From NCBI RefSeq assembly GCF_021390515.1, contig NZ_JAJUXI010000012.1, forward strand, positions 62,001 to 126,000: a stretch of DNA of 64,000 bases. Reading direction: 5' to 3'. Below, in pieces: positions 26,475 to 35,642 of this stretch (its first letter is position 1; the number at the start of each line of letters is the position of its first letter). The position numbers and the translations under genes were made by a program. This DNA is from Dyadobacter sp. CY326. GTDB taxonomy: Bacteria; Bacteroidota; Bacteroidia; Cytophagales; Spirosomataceae. The notes under the pieces were generated by a model, which was not told where the DNA came from, made no database searches, and saw only the letters and a program-made list of their open reading frames with translations.

Positions 26475-27764
26475 TTATTTGGCAGACATTTCGGTTTCCC
26501 ACGAAGCAGCGCTGATGCCATTCAGGTCCCATACAATTTTACCGGCGCGAATGGTAAGTTCTGCTTCCAGCTTTTTGTCACCCTTCATTGTCAATTTTCT
26601 CGCATCAAGGAAACCGAAATCGCCTTTTCGTAAATTAAAAACGGCCACATCAGCCTCAGAACCGACGGATAAGCTTCCCAAATCCGGGCGTTTGATGACT
26701 TGTGCGGGGTTCCATGTTGCGCGAAGAATGGCGTCAGAAAGTGACATGCCCATGTTTAAAAACTTGGAAATCACATTGTCCAGTCCTTTCATCCCGCCAT
26801 TCATGCTGTCGGTGTGCAAGTCGGTGCTAATGACATTGGGCTTGAAACCTTGCTGCATCGCCGGAATTGCCTGTCGCCACGCGAATGCGCCGCCGCCGTG
26901 GCCTACATCAAAGATCAAACCGTTTTTCTGAGCTTCAAACACAAATGGTTTTACCTTATTATGCTCATCTACAACTGTTTCGCGGTTGGCCGGTCCGTGG
27001 GAATATGTGTGGGTGAAAATGTCGCCCGGGCGAAGATATTCTTTGAATAATTTTTCAATGGATAATGGCGGCTGATGTTCTCCAAAATCAACCATAACGG
27101 GCACATTGGCCAGTTTTCCGGCTTCGACGGCGCTTTTTACCTGCGCATAATCGCCCCAGTAATGCGCTGCTTTTATTCCGACAATGATTTTGGGAAAAAG
27201 CCTTTGGATCATATTTGCGGTCATCACCGGATTCATGTCCGACAAATCCTGCTCTTCATATCTGCTCGCCATGCCAGTGCCTACAATGTTGAGGAAGGCC
27301 AGGACGCGCGTTTGTGCATGATCGATCGTTTGCGCTTTGAATGTCCGGAAGTTGCGCCAGCCCGATGATCCTGCATCAACCACGGTTGTGACTCCTACGC
27401 GAAAGGTGAAACCGTCCGGCGGCAGGCTGGTGGACGCATTGGCAATGTAAGCGTCAGGCACAGTGCCATTGAAAACGTGCGCATGCATGTCGATCAGGCC
27501 GGGTGTGACGTAAAGTCCTTTGACGTCAACCACTTTTTTGGCTTGCGTTACAGGAATATTAGCCGCAACCCGCGCAATTTTGCCGCCTGAAATAGCGACA
27601 TCCAGTAATGCGTCAATGTTGTTTTTGGGGTCAATGACGTGCCCGCCTTTTAATAGGAGGTCAATTTCCTGGGCATAGGAAAAAAGTGAGGTCAACAGAA
27701 AGAGCATTGTACACAGAAATCCGGCAACGCGTCCGGCGTTCTTTGCATGCGTGCAAGCCAACAT
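26475..27764 (-). CDS. secreted amidohydrolase/deacetylase (paralogue 1)
   Basis: This 429-residue protein has a signal peptide (hydrophobic LLTSLFSYAQ) and the same order of motifs as its downstream paralogue: KGGHVIDPKNNID, DMHAHVF, VGIKAAHYWG, TYSHG, HGGGAF and STDLHTD. The two differ in loops, so they likely act on related but different compounds. It heads a minus-strand run of two amidohydrolases and the dehydrogenase, spaced 1-10 bp apart, suggesting one operon for stepwise breakdown of a polyol- or amide-containing compound. Confidence 0.88.
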   Translation of the reverse strand: MLACTHAKNAGRVAGFLCTMLFLLTSLFSYAQEIDLLLKGGHVIDPKNNIDALLDVAISGGKIARVAANIPVTQAKKVVDVKGLYVTPGLIDMHAHVFNGTVPDAYIANASTSLPPDGFTFRVGVTTVVDAGSSGWRNFRTFKAQTIDHAQTRVLAFLNIVGTGMASRYEEQDLSDMNPVMTANMIQRLFPKIIVGIKAAHYWGDYAQVKSAVEAGKLANVPVMVDFGEHQPPLSIEKLFKEYLRPGDIFTHTYSHGPANRETVVDEHNKVKPFVFEAQKNGLIFDVGHGGGAFAWRQAIPAMQQGFKPNVISTDLHTDSMNGGMKGLDNVISKFLNMGMSLSDAILRATWNPAQVIKRPDLGSLSVGSEADVAVFNLRKGDFGFLDARKLTMKGDKKLEAELTIRAGKIVWDLNGISAASWETEMSAK

Positions 27765-27858
27765 TTGTTAAGAGTTTAGTTCTGATCGTATTCATATACA
27801 AGTCAATAAGAGCAAAATATTACTTCATGGAATTCGAAACTTTATGCCGTTTTACAAA

Positions 27859-27883
27859 AGAAAAAGGCGCATTGCTGCGCCTT
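27859..27883 (-). terminator. rho-independent terminator
   Basis: Arms AAGGCGCA (27864-27871) and TGCGCCTT (27876-27883) pair perfectly around a 4-base loop. On the minus strand the stem is followed by a T-rich run (27852-27863 read in reverse). It lies 49 bp past the DKNYY gene and fits that gene's terminator. Confidence 0.75.
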
Positions 27884-27931
27884 AGGGTTAATGTTATGTT
27901 TTTTACCTGGATTGTCTACTTCGCTTGTCCT

Positions 27932-28594
27932 TTAAAGTCCTTTCACCGGGAAATGTTTGCCATTAAGCGCTTCGTAAGTGGACGGTTCGCAGTCGGTAAG
28001 TCGTAAGCCGCGCCAGTAAACATGCTTTTTATCAAAACTGCAATATTGATTAATTACCTGAAAACTGTCCGGATCGGCTCCTTCGATTGTTTTGAATGAA
28101 GCATGGCCCATCAGGTAAACATTGATACAATCTCTTGCATAACCATGTTGAAGCGGCTCAAATGAAGTCACGTCCGGACCTTCGCACCGCGCGCCGTTGA
28201 CGAAAATGCTGTGCTTGTCTTTACAATAAGTGAGTGAATCGATTTTTTCGATCAGTTGAAAGTTGGGCGCGTCGTCAGAAATAATGCGGTCGGCGTAAAA
28301 AACGTGCTGACTGTCTTTCGACAAATGCTGGTCGATTTCAACAAAATGATCCGGATCATCGGAAAGCGGCTTGTGTGCAAAATAAACATGGCCACAGTCA
28401 CGAGCCAGGTTTTCACTGAGTGCCTCGAATGATAACGGATCTGCTCCCGACACCAAATGCAGTCCCGGATTTGTAGCGCCTGCACAATGATAAATCTTGT
28501 TCCTGATGATGTGATATCCGGCGCTTTTTTCACGTGCATTTTTGGATTTTCCGGTCTTAGAAATGCGTGCTGCAAGGTCGCTGAGGTTAATCAT
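27932..28594 (-). CDS. DKNYY-domain protein
   Basis: This 220-residue protein is built of imperfect repeats about 25-30 residues long, each centred on a Lys-Asp-(Lys/Ser)-X-X-Val-Phe/Tyr-Tyr motif, for example LSKDSQHVFYAD, CKDKHSIFVNG, YARDCINVYLMG and FDKKHVYWRG. That pattern defines DKNYY proteins, which have no known activity. No signal peptide or membrane segment is visible. The gene is monocistronic, with a terminator just after it, and is divergent from the large sensor kinase. Confidence 0.88.
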   Translation of the reverse strand: MINLSDLAARISKTGKSKNAREKSAGYHIIRNKIYHCAGATNPGLHLVSGADPLSFEALSENLARDCGHVYFAHKPLSDDPDHFVEIDQHLSKDSQHVFYADRIISDDAPNFQLIEKIDSLTYCKDKHSIFVNGARCEGPDVTSFEPLQHGYARDCINVYLMGHASFKTIEGADPDSFQVINQYCSFDKKHVYWRGLRLTDCEPSTYEALNGKHFPVKGL

Positions 28595-28791
28595 AGTGAA
28601 CGTTTATTTGGATGTTTTGCGGCTATTTGCCTTTCTTTCAATAATAAAGTTTGTTTACCTTGTCTTAATTGGCAAAACCAAAGAGCCAACGGTATCTTCT
28701 GTCTATTTAACGGTTTTTGCACTTAACACGGACCTTCGCGAATGGATCAGTTGACATTTTTTTATCTGGATCAAGTGAAAAAAAACACATT

Positions 28792-31700
28792 ATGAACATG
28801 CGGCAGCGCGTTACGTTTTTGCTAATTTTCTGGCTGATTCCCGCCGCGATTTTTGGGCAGACAATTTTTCAAAATATCAAATGGCAGGACGGTCTGAGCG
28901 CGAAGCAAGTGCGTTGTTTATACAAAGATGAATCGGGCTTTTTATGGATCGGAACGATCAATGGTCTCGACCGCTTTGATGGGGCGGTTGTCAAACAATA
29001 TAAAAATGGCACAAAGCAAAAAAACCTGCTGATCAACGCCATTCATCCGCTGGGAAAGGGTGACACTTTGCTGCTCGGTCTGCTGAACGGCGTTTTGCTT
29101 TTTGATGTAAAAACGGGCGCATTCAGGAAGGATAGCCGATTTGCGGCATTGGATAAGGAAACGGTCGTCACCATTAAATCTGACAACATCGGGCGGATAT
29201 GGATTGGCACAAATAACAAGATTTTCGTTTTTGACAAAGGAAAGCTGCAAACATTAGCTGCGGTAATTCCAGCGGCCAGCGCATTCGGAGGTCTGGGCTT
29301 TGGCTTATCTTCGGTTTTGTGGGACACAACCCGAAATGGCTTCTGGATTGCAGGAAGCAAGCCTTATTTTATTGATATTCAGAATAAAGCGCTTTATCAT
29401 AAGGAGCATAATCCACTCAAAATGCCTGTTTTAAATAACAGTTATGTCAACGCAATTGCGGTTGATCACCAGGGCAATGTTTGGTATGGATGCGATGAAA
29501 ACCTCTCACTTAACTTTTGGAATGCTAAAACGGGCGCCGTTCAACAATTTTTTGACCTCGACGGCAAGAAGATCAGTGATGGGATAAACCTCATTTTTAT
29601 CGACCATAAGGACCGACTTTGGATATCGACATGGCTTTTTGCGGCATTTATCAAAGAGCCCGGCAAGCCGATTAAAAAAATTCAATATGACCAAAACCTA
29701 TCTTATTGCATTGGTTATGGCCATTTCAGGGATGCAATTACGGATAAGGAAGGCAATGTTTGGCTGGGGACAATAAATGGTGTCAGCAAGAGTCAGGCGC
29801 AATATCCTTTGCAGGCGATTTATCAACTGCCCAATTTCAAGTTTTTTCTGGAAACTGGTTTTGCGCATGCCAATTCAATCGCGGTCGACAAAAATCTGAT
29901 TATGGCATGCAAGGAAGACGGCCTGGTGGCTTACAACACCGATAACCGGACTTACAAGCGTTACATGCTGACCAATGATAACTTGCGAAAGAACCGTTTT
30001 GTTATGGCCGCCAAAGCCAAAGATGCGTGGTGGTTTGTTGGCGACGGCGGCGTGCATTTTCTCCCGAATGGTGGTGAAAAGCTGGTGCGGTTTGAAGACA
30101 TCAAGAAAAACATGCCGAGTCAATATGCCAACTTTGTTTTTACCGACCATAAGGGCAATATATGGTTCCAGATCCTGGACGATGCCATTTATCGTTATGA
30201 TCCGGTGAGCAAAAAAACCATCCGATATGATGGTGAGGACAGCGCAGTAGGACTTTTTGATTTTAAAAATAGCCCCAGCCTGCTGCAATTGAGCAATAAT
30301 GATATCCTGTTTGCATTGCCGGGGAGCGGGTTGCTGCGCTTTGATTACAAAACGGAGCGCTTCTCAGTTTCGCGTGAGAAGAACCTTGCGGACATGTATG
30401 TCATGAAAATGGTTGAAGACAAAAAAGGGGATATATGGGCGGCCGTTAGCGGGAAAGGACTTTTGAAAATCAATCAAAACGGAATGTTACTGGATAGCAT
30501 CGATTCGCGAAACGGATTGTTTTACGACTATTTGTCATCCATCGCCATTGATTCGCGCGGTGCAATTTGGGGAGCGAGCAGAGAGGGATTGATGATTTAT
30601 AACCCGGATACGCGCGCGGTCACAAAGGTGGAAATTGACCTTGGTAAAACATTACAGGATTATTATAACAACCTGACGTTTGCAAACGGGAAAATATACG
30701 CGGTTATGCTGGATCATATCCTGGTTATCGATCCGTTCAGCTTTGCCGGAACGCCTGTTAAAAAGCCTCCGTTTATAACTTCATTAAAGGTTTTTGGACA
30801 AGAAAAATTGAGTTTGGCGAAAAATGATGTCATTGAATTAGAGCCTGATGAGGATTTTGTGACATTCCAATTTGCATCGCTCAGCCATCGCGACATTCCG
30901 TCTCTGCAATATAGTTACCAGCTCGAAGGCATTGATAAAAACTGGGTCAATGCTGGGCGGGCGATTACGGCTTCTTACACGAATCTTTTACCGGGCAAAT
31001 ATCTGTTTACCGTTCGCAGCACGGATGAATTTGGCAGGTGGATGACAAAAAAACGGGCGCTCCAAATCGTGGTCAAGCCCAATTGGTGGCAAACGTGGTG
31101 GTTTATCCTGATCTGCGTGCTCATTGGATCAACCTTTGCAGTGCTGCTTTACCGCGCTTATCTGCAACGCAAGCAACAACGGAGATTAAACAAGACAATT
31201 GATTACTTTTCAAAGTCGGTTTATGGTGAAAATTCGATTGACGAAATCTGCTGGGACATTGCCCGTAACTGCGTTCTACAGCTCCGTTTCGACTATTGCG
31301 TTGTTTATCTGCTCGACGATGCCAAACGTAAGCTTATCCAGAAGGCTGCTTATGATCCCAACAAACTGGAAAATACGGTTCAGCCGGAAATTGGAATTAA
31401 TGATGGCATTATCGGGACAGTGATTGCATCGGGCGAGCCGTTGCTCAATCCGGACACTTCAAAAGCAGGGACAAGGGGAACCCATTCTGCTGTCAAATCG
31501 GAGCTTGCGGTGCCGGTTTCGCATGAAGGCGAGGTCATTGGCGTTATTTATTCAGGACACAGCAACAAAAATTACTTTACGGATCATCATTCCATTGCAT
31601 TGTCTACGGTGGCTGCGATCAGTGCTAATAAAATTGCTGAAGCAATTGCCAAAGCGCAAAGTCAGCAAAAAGAAATGATGCTGCTTCAAATTAGCAAAAT

Positions 31701-32358
31701 GCTCGCGGAAAGCCAGTTAATGGCATTAAGGGCGCAGATGAACCCGCATTTTATTTTCAACTGCCTTAACAGCATTCAGGAATGCATTCTCACCGAAAAA
31801 TATCTCGAGGCAAGCAAATATTTGAATAAGTTTTCGAAGCTTTTCAGGACTGTTTTGTATAATTCCGGAAAAAATCTGATCACCGTTTTTCAGGAACGTC
31901 AGGTGCTCGAACTATATTTGGAGCTGGAACTGATGCGTTTTGACGGAAGCTTTTCTTTTGAAATCATCATGGACCCAATGTTGGAAGAAGATCAGATCAC
32001 ATTGCCTTCGATGCTACTGCAACCATATGTAGAAAACGCACTTTGGCACGGACTGCTCCACAAAGACAAGGATCGCAAATTGCGCATTGAATTTAAGCTT
32101 ATTGATGAAGAAGTTTTCCTTTGCCGCATTCAGGATAATGGCATTGGCCGGAAAAAATCTTTCGAGATCAAAGCCGGAAGTTTGAAATATAAACAACACG
32201 AATCTCAGGGATTAAGGATCACGAAAGACCGAATTGACTTACTTAATCGCCAGGGAAACCACGCTAAGCTCACTATCACCGACCTTTACGAACCGGACGG
32301 AACGGCGAGCGGCACACTCATCGAAATTGAATTATCAACGTACCTCAACAATGTGTAA
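28792..32358 (+). CDS. propeller-Y_Y_Y sensor kinase of the LytS/His_kinase type
   Basis: This protein of about 1188 residues starts at the ATG at 28792, which leads into a signal peptide ending in IFGQ. A periplasmic region carries many two-component-regulator propeller repeats (for example GFLWIGTINGLDRFD, GNVWLGTINGVSKS, GDIWAAVSGKGL). A Y_Y_Y domain (LQYSYQLEGIDKNW) and one transmembrane segment follow near 795-815. A GAF-like domain comes next (about 830-970). The C-terminal His_kinase domain shows LRAQMNPHFIFNCLNSIQ and an ATPase NGIGRKKS loop. It senses an extracellular cue and probably phosphorylates the LytTR regulator 8 bp downstream. Confidence 0.9.
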   Translation: MNMRQRVTFLLIFWLIPAAIFGQTIFQNIKWQDGLSAKQVRCLYKDESGFLWIGTINGLDRFDGAVVKQYKNGTKQKNLLINAIHPLGKGDTLLLGLLNGVLLFDVKTGAFRKDSRFAALDKETVVTIKSDNIGRIWIGTNNKIFVFDKGKLQTLAAVIPAASAFGGLGFGLSSVLWDTTRNGFWIAGSKPYFIDIQNKALYHKEHNPLKMPVLNNSYVNAIAVDHQGNVWYGCDENLSLNFWNAKTGAVQQFFDLDGKKISDGINLIFIDHKDRLWISTWLFAAFIKEPGKPIKKIQYDQNLSYCIGYGHFRDAITDKEGNVWLGTINGVSKSQAQYPLQAIYQLPNFKFFLETGFAHANSIAVDKNLIMACKEDGLVAYNTDNRTYKRYMLTNDNLRKNRFVMAAKAKDAWWFVGDGGVHFLPNGGEKLVRFEDIKKNMPSQYANFVFTDHKGNIWFQILDDAIYRYDPVSKKTIRYDGEDSAVGLFDFKNSPSLLQLSNNDILFALPGSGLLRFDYKTERFSVSREKNLADMYVMKMVEDKKGDIWAAVSGKGLLKINQNGMLLDSIDSRNGLFYDYLSSIAIDSRGAIWGASREGLMIYNPDTRAVTKVEIDLGKTLQDYYNNLTFANGKIYAVMLDHILVIDPFSFAGTPVKKPPFITSLKVFGQEKLSLAKNDVIELEPDEDFVTFQFASLSHRDIPSLQYSYQLEGIDKNWVNAGRAITASYTNLLPGKYLFTVRSTDEFGRWMTKKRALQIVVKPNWWQTWWFILICVLIGSTFAVLLYRAYLQRKQQRRLNKTIDYFSKSVYGENSIDEICWDIARNCVLQLRFDYCVVYLLDDAKRKLIQKAAYDPNKLENTVQPEIGINDGIIGTVIASGEPLLNPDTSKAGTRGTHSAVKSELAVPVSHEGEVIGVIYSGHSNKNYFTDHHSIALSTVAAISANKIAEAIAKAQSQQKEMMLLQISKMLAESQLMALRAQMNPHFIFNCLNSIQECILTEKYLEASKYLNKFSKLFRTVLYNSGKNLITVFQERQVLELYLELELMRFDGSFSFEIIMDPMLEEDQITLPSMLLQPYVENALWHGLLHKDKDRKLRIEFKLIDEEVFLCRIQDNGIGRKKSFEIKAGSLKYKQHESQGLRITKDRIDLLNRQGNHAKLTITDLYEPDGTASGTLIEIELSTYLNNV

Positions 32359-32366
32359 GATTAGCC

Positions 32367-33119
32367 ATGATAAAAGCCCTTATCGTCGACGACGAGCCGA
32401 AAGCACGGACCGTCCTGAAATATTACATTGAAAGTTTGGTTGAAGAGATTTCCGAAATCCGGCAAGCCGATTCCGTTGATCAGGCACTTGAAATACTTCG
32501 AAATTATAATCCAGGCATTGTTTTTCTGGATGTGGAAATGCCCAAGCGGAATGGTTTCGACTTCCTGCGCTCGTTGGTTAATCCCTCATTTGAAGTGATT
32601 TTCACGACAGCTTATAACCAGTATGCGGTCCAGGCGATCCGGTTCAGCGCATTGGATTATTTGCTGAAACCCGTCGATCCCGATGAACTGCGCTCGGCAG
32701 TGGACAGATATCTCAAAATTCAGAACCGGGATAGTAAAAATAACCTGATCCTGTATGATAATCTTGTCCAGAACATTAGCAAGAGCGAAATTAAAGATTT
32801 CCGGCTTGCGGTTCCTTCGAAAGACGGTGTGCTGTTCTTGACATTAAATCAGATCATACGTATGCAGGGTGACGGCAACTACACTTTTATTTACACGACA
32901 AATAAAAAGCCGATCGTAACCAGCAAGACACTTAAATATTTTGATGAAATGCTCGAAGAATTTGGCTTCATCCGCACGCATAAGTCACATTTGGTGAATC
33001 CGACACACATTTCACAAATGAGCCACGATCATGGCTACATTGTTGTCTCGGATGGGACGGAGGTGGAAATATCACGCCGTAAAAAACTGGAAGTGACTAA
33101 GTTGCTGAAACTGCGCTGA
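32367..33119 (+). CDS. LytTR-family response regulator
   Basis: This 250-residue regulator has a receiver domain with the acidic pair in ALIVDDE, the phosphoacceptor Asp in IVFLDVEMP (about residue 54) and Lys in YLLKPVDP. A LytTR DNA-binding domain follows from about residue 145, with IIRMQGDGNYTFIY, FIRTHKSHLVNP and EISRRKK. It is coupled to the upstream propeller kinase and should bind direct repeats at target promoters. Its gene runs into the convergent TPR kinase with only 19 bp between the stops. Confidence 0.93.
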   Translation: MIKALIVDDEPKARTVLKYYIESLVEEISEIRQADSVDQALEILRNYNPGIVFLDVEMPKRNGFDFLRSLVNPSFEVIFTTAYNQYAVQAIRFSALDYLLKPVDPDELRSAVDRYLKIQNRDSKNNLILYDNLVQNISKSEIKDFRLAVPSKDGVLFLTLNQIIRMQGDGNYTFIYTTNKKPIVTSKTLKYFDEMLEEFGFIRTHKSHLVNPTHISQMSHDHGYIVVSDGTEVEISRRKKLEVTKLLKLR

Positions 33120-33138
33120 TCAACTTTAAGGTTGGAGC

Positions 33139-35046
33139 TTATGACAAGGACCTGACTTTTTCGACGTCGTCATTGTTTTTCACGATGGCGACGTTAGGCA
33201 AAAGAATGTAAAATGTCGTTGCAACGCCCGGTTCACTTTCAAACCAGATTTGGCCATTGTGCGCTTCAATGATCTGTTTGCTAATGTAAAGTCCCAATCC
33301 AAATGGCTGCTCGCCAGCAGTGCCTACTCTTTTGGAAGCGGTGAACGGATCAAAAATCTTATCCGCGAATGCCTTGGGAATTCCAAGTCCATTGTCTTTC
33401 ACAGCAATTAAAATGCCTTTTTCCGTCTGATTTGCAATAACTTGGATCAGCCCGCCGACCTTGCTGAACTTGATCGCATTGATCAGCAGATTGCTCATAA
33501 CGCGCGACAACTTATCCCGGTCACCTAAAATGATCGCATTGACAGGCTTTTGCAGCACAATGTCCTGATTTTTTTCTTTTGCCCTGAAAATCAATAGTTT
33601 GATAACCTGTTGAAGGAATGCTGGCAATTCCAATTCCTCTTTATGCAATTCTGTTTCGCGCAAATTAAAATCGGCAACGAGCAAGTCACCGATCATGGTC
33701 AGGCAATTTTTGCTTGAATCATAAATCAATTTTGAAAATTCCGCAGCTTCTTCCGGAGTTAGCGACTCATCGACAAGCATCGAGCTCATGGAATTTATCG
33801 CGCCTATCGGGTTCCGAAGGTCATGGGCAACGATTTTGATCACCTTCGCATAATTTTCATTGCTCGACTCCAACGCTTCCATGGTCGTTTCCAGTTGCCG
33901 AAACTGCATGCGAAGCATTTCATTGGTTTTTTTGGTCAAAATCGCGGTGCGCCATAAAAACCCGATGCTTAGAATTGTCAACACACAAATAGCAATGGCC
34001 AGCCACAAAAACCGCTTACTGTAAACAGACTTCAACTGCACTGATTTCAATTCCTGGTCCTTCACCGCATATTGAATGTAGTCAATGCCCGAACCTTTGT
34101 CAATTTCCTCCTGCTCCTCGAAAAGCTTGATCAGTTTTTGTCCATAAAAGTAGGCACGCGCCTGATCGCCGCGCTCCATGTAATAATCGTATAATTTTTG
34201 ACCTATACTCCTGATATACAAACGATAACCCTTGCGCTCAGCAATGGACAGCGCCTGCTCATAATATTTGACAGCTGTAACAGGATCAGTTGTCAGATGT
34301 TGGTTACCAAGGTTTACAAGCAAGTCCATGCTGAAAAAGAACAACTCCATTTTCAAGCTCCGGGCGACAATTTCCTTCATCATGGAAATGCCCTTTTCCG
34401 ATTCGTTATTGGCAATGAAGTTTTCCGCTCGTAACTGGTCAATGGCGAGTTGCATGCGCACATCGTGATATTTGTCAGCGATTGTGGCGGCGCGCTGGAT
34501 TTGCGCATTTCTTTCATCAGGCTTAAAATCGCCGGGATATTGCAAAATGTAATTGTAAAGCGCCAGCGCCATAATGGAATCGTGCGCAATGCGGTTGCCT
34601 ATTCCCAACGCCTTTTTGTAATTATCGACGGCCTTCACATCCTTGCCCGAAATGTTGTAAACCATCGCAATGTTCATGAGCGTCTGTACAATGTTGGACG
34701 AATCTTTAATCTCAACATATTGATTATAAGCATCATTGTAATAGCGAAGTGCTAACTGAACATTGCCTTTTATGTCATAGACAATCCCCATATTGTTGTT
34801 GGCGTCCGCAAGTCCTTTCGAATATTCGAGGCGGCTGGCCATGTCGCGCGCTTTCAGGGCATAGTAAAATGCGCTGTCAACATTTTGTTCGTAGTATAAC
34901 AAAGCAATTTTATTGACGGCATCAACATATTGCACGCTGTCTTGTATTTGAGGGAGTGTGTACTGCAATTTTCGTATCGTCTGAACCTGCGCTGAGGCCG
35001 GAAAGATCATCGACAAAAGCAGCGTGCAGATGATTAAGAATCTCAT
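33139..35046 (-). CDS. TPR-containing sensor histidine kinase
   Basis: This 635-residue protein has a signal peptide (ending SAQ), then a periplasmic helical region of about 320 residues made of TPR-like repeats (for example ALLYYEQNVDSAFYYALKARDMA, LMNIAMVYNISGKDVKAVDNYKKAL in essence). One transmembrane segment is at about 345-365. A coiled coil, HisKA (KIVAHDLRNPIGAINSM) and HATPase (MSNLLINAIKFS, KDNGLGIP, GLGLYISKQII) follow. No regulator gene is adjacent on its strand, so it is an orphan unless it signals to the LytTR protein encoded convergently. Confidence 0.9.
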   Translation of the reverse strand: MRFLIICTLLLSMIFPASAQVQTIRKLQYTLPQIQDSVQYVDAVNKIALLYYEQNVDSAFYYALKARDMASRLEYSKGLADANNNMGIVYDIKGNVQLALRYYNDAYNQYVEIKDSSNIVQTLMNIAMVYNISGKDVKAVDNYKKALGIGNRIAHDSIMALALYNYILQYPGDFKPDERNAQIQRAATIADKYHDVRMQLAIDQLRAENFIANNESEKGISMMKEIVARSLKMELFFFSMDLLVNLGNQHLTTDPVTAVKYYEQALSIAERKGYRLYIRSIGQKLYDYYMERGDQARAYFYGQKLIKLFEEQEEIDKGSGIDYIQYAVKDQELKSVQLKSVYSKRFLWLAIAICVLTILSIGFLWRTAILTKKTNEMLRMQFRQLETTMEALESSNENYAKVIKIVAHDLRNPIGAINSMSSMLVDESLTPEEAAEFSKLIYDSSKNCLTMIGDLLVADFNLRETELHKEELELPAFLQQVIKLLIFRAKEKNQDIVLQKPVNAIILGDRDKLSRVMSNLLINAIKFSKVGGLIQVIANQTEKGILIAVKDNGLGIPKAFADKIFDPFTASKRVGTAGEQPFGLGLYISKQIIEAHNGQIWFESEPGVATTFYILLPNVAIVKNNDDVEKVRSLS

Positions 35047-35192
35047 TTTAAAGCATTTTGGACGAGCAAGGATCTATCGAATAAATATTACAAACAATAT
35101 ACTCAAATGCAAACGAAACAATTCGGCCGAATGTTTGAAATTGGCAAAAATGGTTGATTTCGTCTCAAATTCGCTTCAAAGAAAGCAGTTAC

Positions 35193-35543
35193 TTAACTTT
35201 CATTTTTGATTTCTTGTCGAACCGTTTCGATGCCTTCCAGCTCAAAAGTCAAATTTACTGAGCGGCCTTCTTTCGGGCGGGTTTTGTGCAGAACGTTCTT
35301 GGGGATTGTAAAAAGTTGGCCGGGATGAAGTTCAATGCTTTTATCTTCCAGATCAATGACCAGGATGCCTTCAATGCACAAAAAGCTTTCATCTGAATTG
35401 GGGTGATAATGCCAGTAAAACGGCTCAGTCATAATGCTGATCCTGATCACATGATCATTGACCAGACCAAGCGGCAAGTTGGTATAATGTCCCGTTGCTG
35501 CCTCGCTAATTTGATGCAGGTCACTGCGTTGTAATGCTTGCAT
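35193..35543 (-). CDS. cupin-domain protein
   Basis: This protein of about 116 residues starts at the ATG at 35543. Cupin motif 1 is visible as YHYHPNSDESFLCIEG-type (HWHYHPNSDE region: two His and a Glu), and motif 2 as LHPGQLFTIPKNVLHKTRP with the third His. The residues fit a metal-binding single-cupin fold. It could be an isomerase, a dioxygenase or a small-molecule sensor; the sequence does not tell which. It appears to be a single-gene unit. Confidence 0.8.
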   Translation of the reverse strand: MQALQRSDLHQISEAATGHYTNLPLGLVNDHVIRISIMTEPFYWHYHPNSDESFLCIEGILVIDLEDKSIELHPGQLFTIPKNVLHKTRPKEGRSVNLTFELEGIETVRQEIKNES

Positions 35544-35576
35544 AAGAAGTTGAAGTGATGCTAAAAGGGTCAAAAG

Positions 35577-35609
35577 TAAAAAGCCCTAAGCAATTTTTTG
35601 CGAAGGGCT
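35577..35609 (-). terminator. rho-independent terminator
   Basis: AGCCCT (35582-35587) pairs with AGGGCT (35604-35609), with further inner pairing of GCAA with TTGC. On the minus strand the stem is followed by a T-run (35577-35581 in reverse). It lies 33 bp past the T9SS-type gene remnant and fits its terminator. Confidence 0.7.
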
Positions 35610-35642
35610 ATGATTAGGAATGTTTTTTAGAATAACTATCCT

